NCBI GenBank assembly: GCA_021848765.1
Contig: JAJZTU010000089.1
Span: 1 to 11,378 of the forward strand
DNA length: 11,378 bases
Direction of reading: 5' to 3'
Origin: Bacillota bacterium
GTDB taxonomy: Bacteria; Bacillota; GCA-003054495; Carboxydocellales; JAJZTU01
The position numbers and the translations under genes are program-made. Below the pieces are notes generated by a model. It was not told where the DNA came from. It saw only the letters and a program-made list of their open reading frames with translations, and did not search any database. Below, in pieces: positions 10,948 to 11,378 of the stretch (its first letter is position 1; the number at the start of each line of letters is the position of its first letter).

Positions 10948-11378
10948 TCACAAAATAACAACATCATCCTTAATAGTCGTTAAGCGTTCAGCGCCATTGT
11001 CAGTAACCACAAAGGTGTTTTCAATGCCCACTACACCTTCCCCGGGGAAAACAAACTTAGGCTCCAGGGCAAAAAGCATCCCTGCTGCTAACGCAGCCTT
11101 TACTCCTTTAGCCATTACCGGGATTTCATCCAGTTCCAAGCCAACCCCGTGAGCCACAAACTTGGCCTGATTGGGAGTATAACCCATAAAATTGTCCTCC
11201 AGGCCTAATTCCCTCGCTTTGTTCACTGCCAGTTCATAGAGGGCGCCACAATCCGCGCCAGGCCTGACTGCACTTAACACAGCTTCCTGGATGGCCAGGG
11301 TTCCCTCAAAAGCGCTCACCAGTTTCTCCGGCAGGGCGCCTATGGAGTAAACCCTGGTCAGATCCACAATGTAACCAT
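10948..11378 (-). CDS. M24 family metallopeptidase (Xaa-Pro aminopeptidase/dipeptidase-like), C-terminal part
   Basis: The frame is open at the right edge (G-Y-I-V-D-L-T-R is the first visible stretch), so the N-terminal domain and true start lie outside the window. The GTG at 11367 is internal. About 142 residues of a pita-bread-fold peptidase are visible. They include the metal-ligand Asp in V-D-L-T-R, the metal-ligand His in V-A-H-G-V-G-L-E-L-D-E-I-P, Glu in F-A-L-E-P-K-F, and the final metal-ligand Glu in V-G-I-E-N-T-F-V-V-T. All metal ligands expected in this part are present, so the enzyme is probably active on N-terminal or dipeptidyl Xaa-Pro bonds. Whether it is an aminopeptidase or a prolidase cannot be decided from this fragment. 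A strong terminator follows, so it is the last gene of its transcript. Confidence 0.88.
   Translation of the reverse strand, partial: GYIVDLTRVYSIGALPEKLVSAFEGTLAIQEAVLSAVRPGADCGALYELAVNKARELGLEDNFMGYTPNQAKFVAHGVGLELDEIPVMAKGVKAALAAGMLFALEPKFVFPGEGVVGIENTFVVTDNGAERLTTIKDDVVIL

Noticed and set aside
10948..11367. GTG at 11367 as the start of a short peptidase
   Set aside because: The frame is open to the right edge and the upstream residues (G-Y-I before V-D-L-T-R) belong to the M24 fold; the gene is truncated by the window.
1..11378. tRNA, rRNA, CRISPR array or replication origin
   Set aside because: No cloverleaf with conserved tRNA bases, no rRNA-like stretch, no regularly spaced identical repeats with variable spacers, and no DnaA-box cluster was seen.

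Overview
The window looks like a chromosomal segment of an anaerobic or syntrophic Firmicute of the Desulfotomaculum/Pelotomaculum (Peptococcaceae) type. This rests on strong AGGAGG-type ribosome binding sites, frequent GTG starts, a sigma-54 control system, a YpjA-like DUF1405 protein and a catabolic gene order resembling the Bacillus subtilis yngJ-yngI-yngHA-yngHB-yngG-yngF-yngE operon. No rRNA, tRNA or CRISPR was seen, so the taxonomic placement is inference. Every gene except the transposon gene at the left edge lies on the minus strand, so the main operon reads right to left.

Layout, left to right. Positions 1-650 hold the right-hand part of an IS200/IS605-family element: the C-terminal part of a TnpB (OrfB) protein, then a structured non-coding right end that probably forms the 3' part of its omega RNA. 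Positions 675-8329 hold one compact minus-strand operon. In transcription order it encodes acyl-CoA dehydrogenase, AMP-forming acyl-CoA ligase, CoA-transferase A and B, biotin carboxylase, a 71-residue biotin carrier protein, HMG-CoA lyase and a crotonase-fold hydratase. Positions 8330-8738 are a rich regulatory gap: a near-consensus sigma-54 promoter just ahead of the operon, a cluster of GTGTCA half-sites, an orphan perfect Shine-Dalgarno sequence and the terminator of the upstream gene. Positions 8739-9884 encode a sigma-54 enhancer-binding activator with no N-terminal sensor domain. Positions 10093-10737 encode a DUF1405 membrane protein with its own recognisable promoter. From 10948 to the right edge is the C-terminal part of an M24 metallopeptidase with a clear terminator.

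How the genes fit together. The set matches the late steps of leucine/isovalerate degradation. An acid is activated to its CoA thioester and dehydrogenated, then biotin-dependent carboxylation and hydration yield HMG-CoA. HMG-CoA lyase splits this into acetyl-CoA and acetoacetate, and the CoA-transferase can re-activate acetoacetate. Compared with the B. subtilis operon, a CoA-transferase pair has been added between the ligase and the carboxylase. The carboxyltransferase subunit (YngE-like) is not in the window, and the place where it would be expected holds the TnpB element. The sigma-54 promoter and adjacent activator suggest control by a dedicated activator, unlike the sporulation sigma-E control known for B. 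subtilis.
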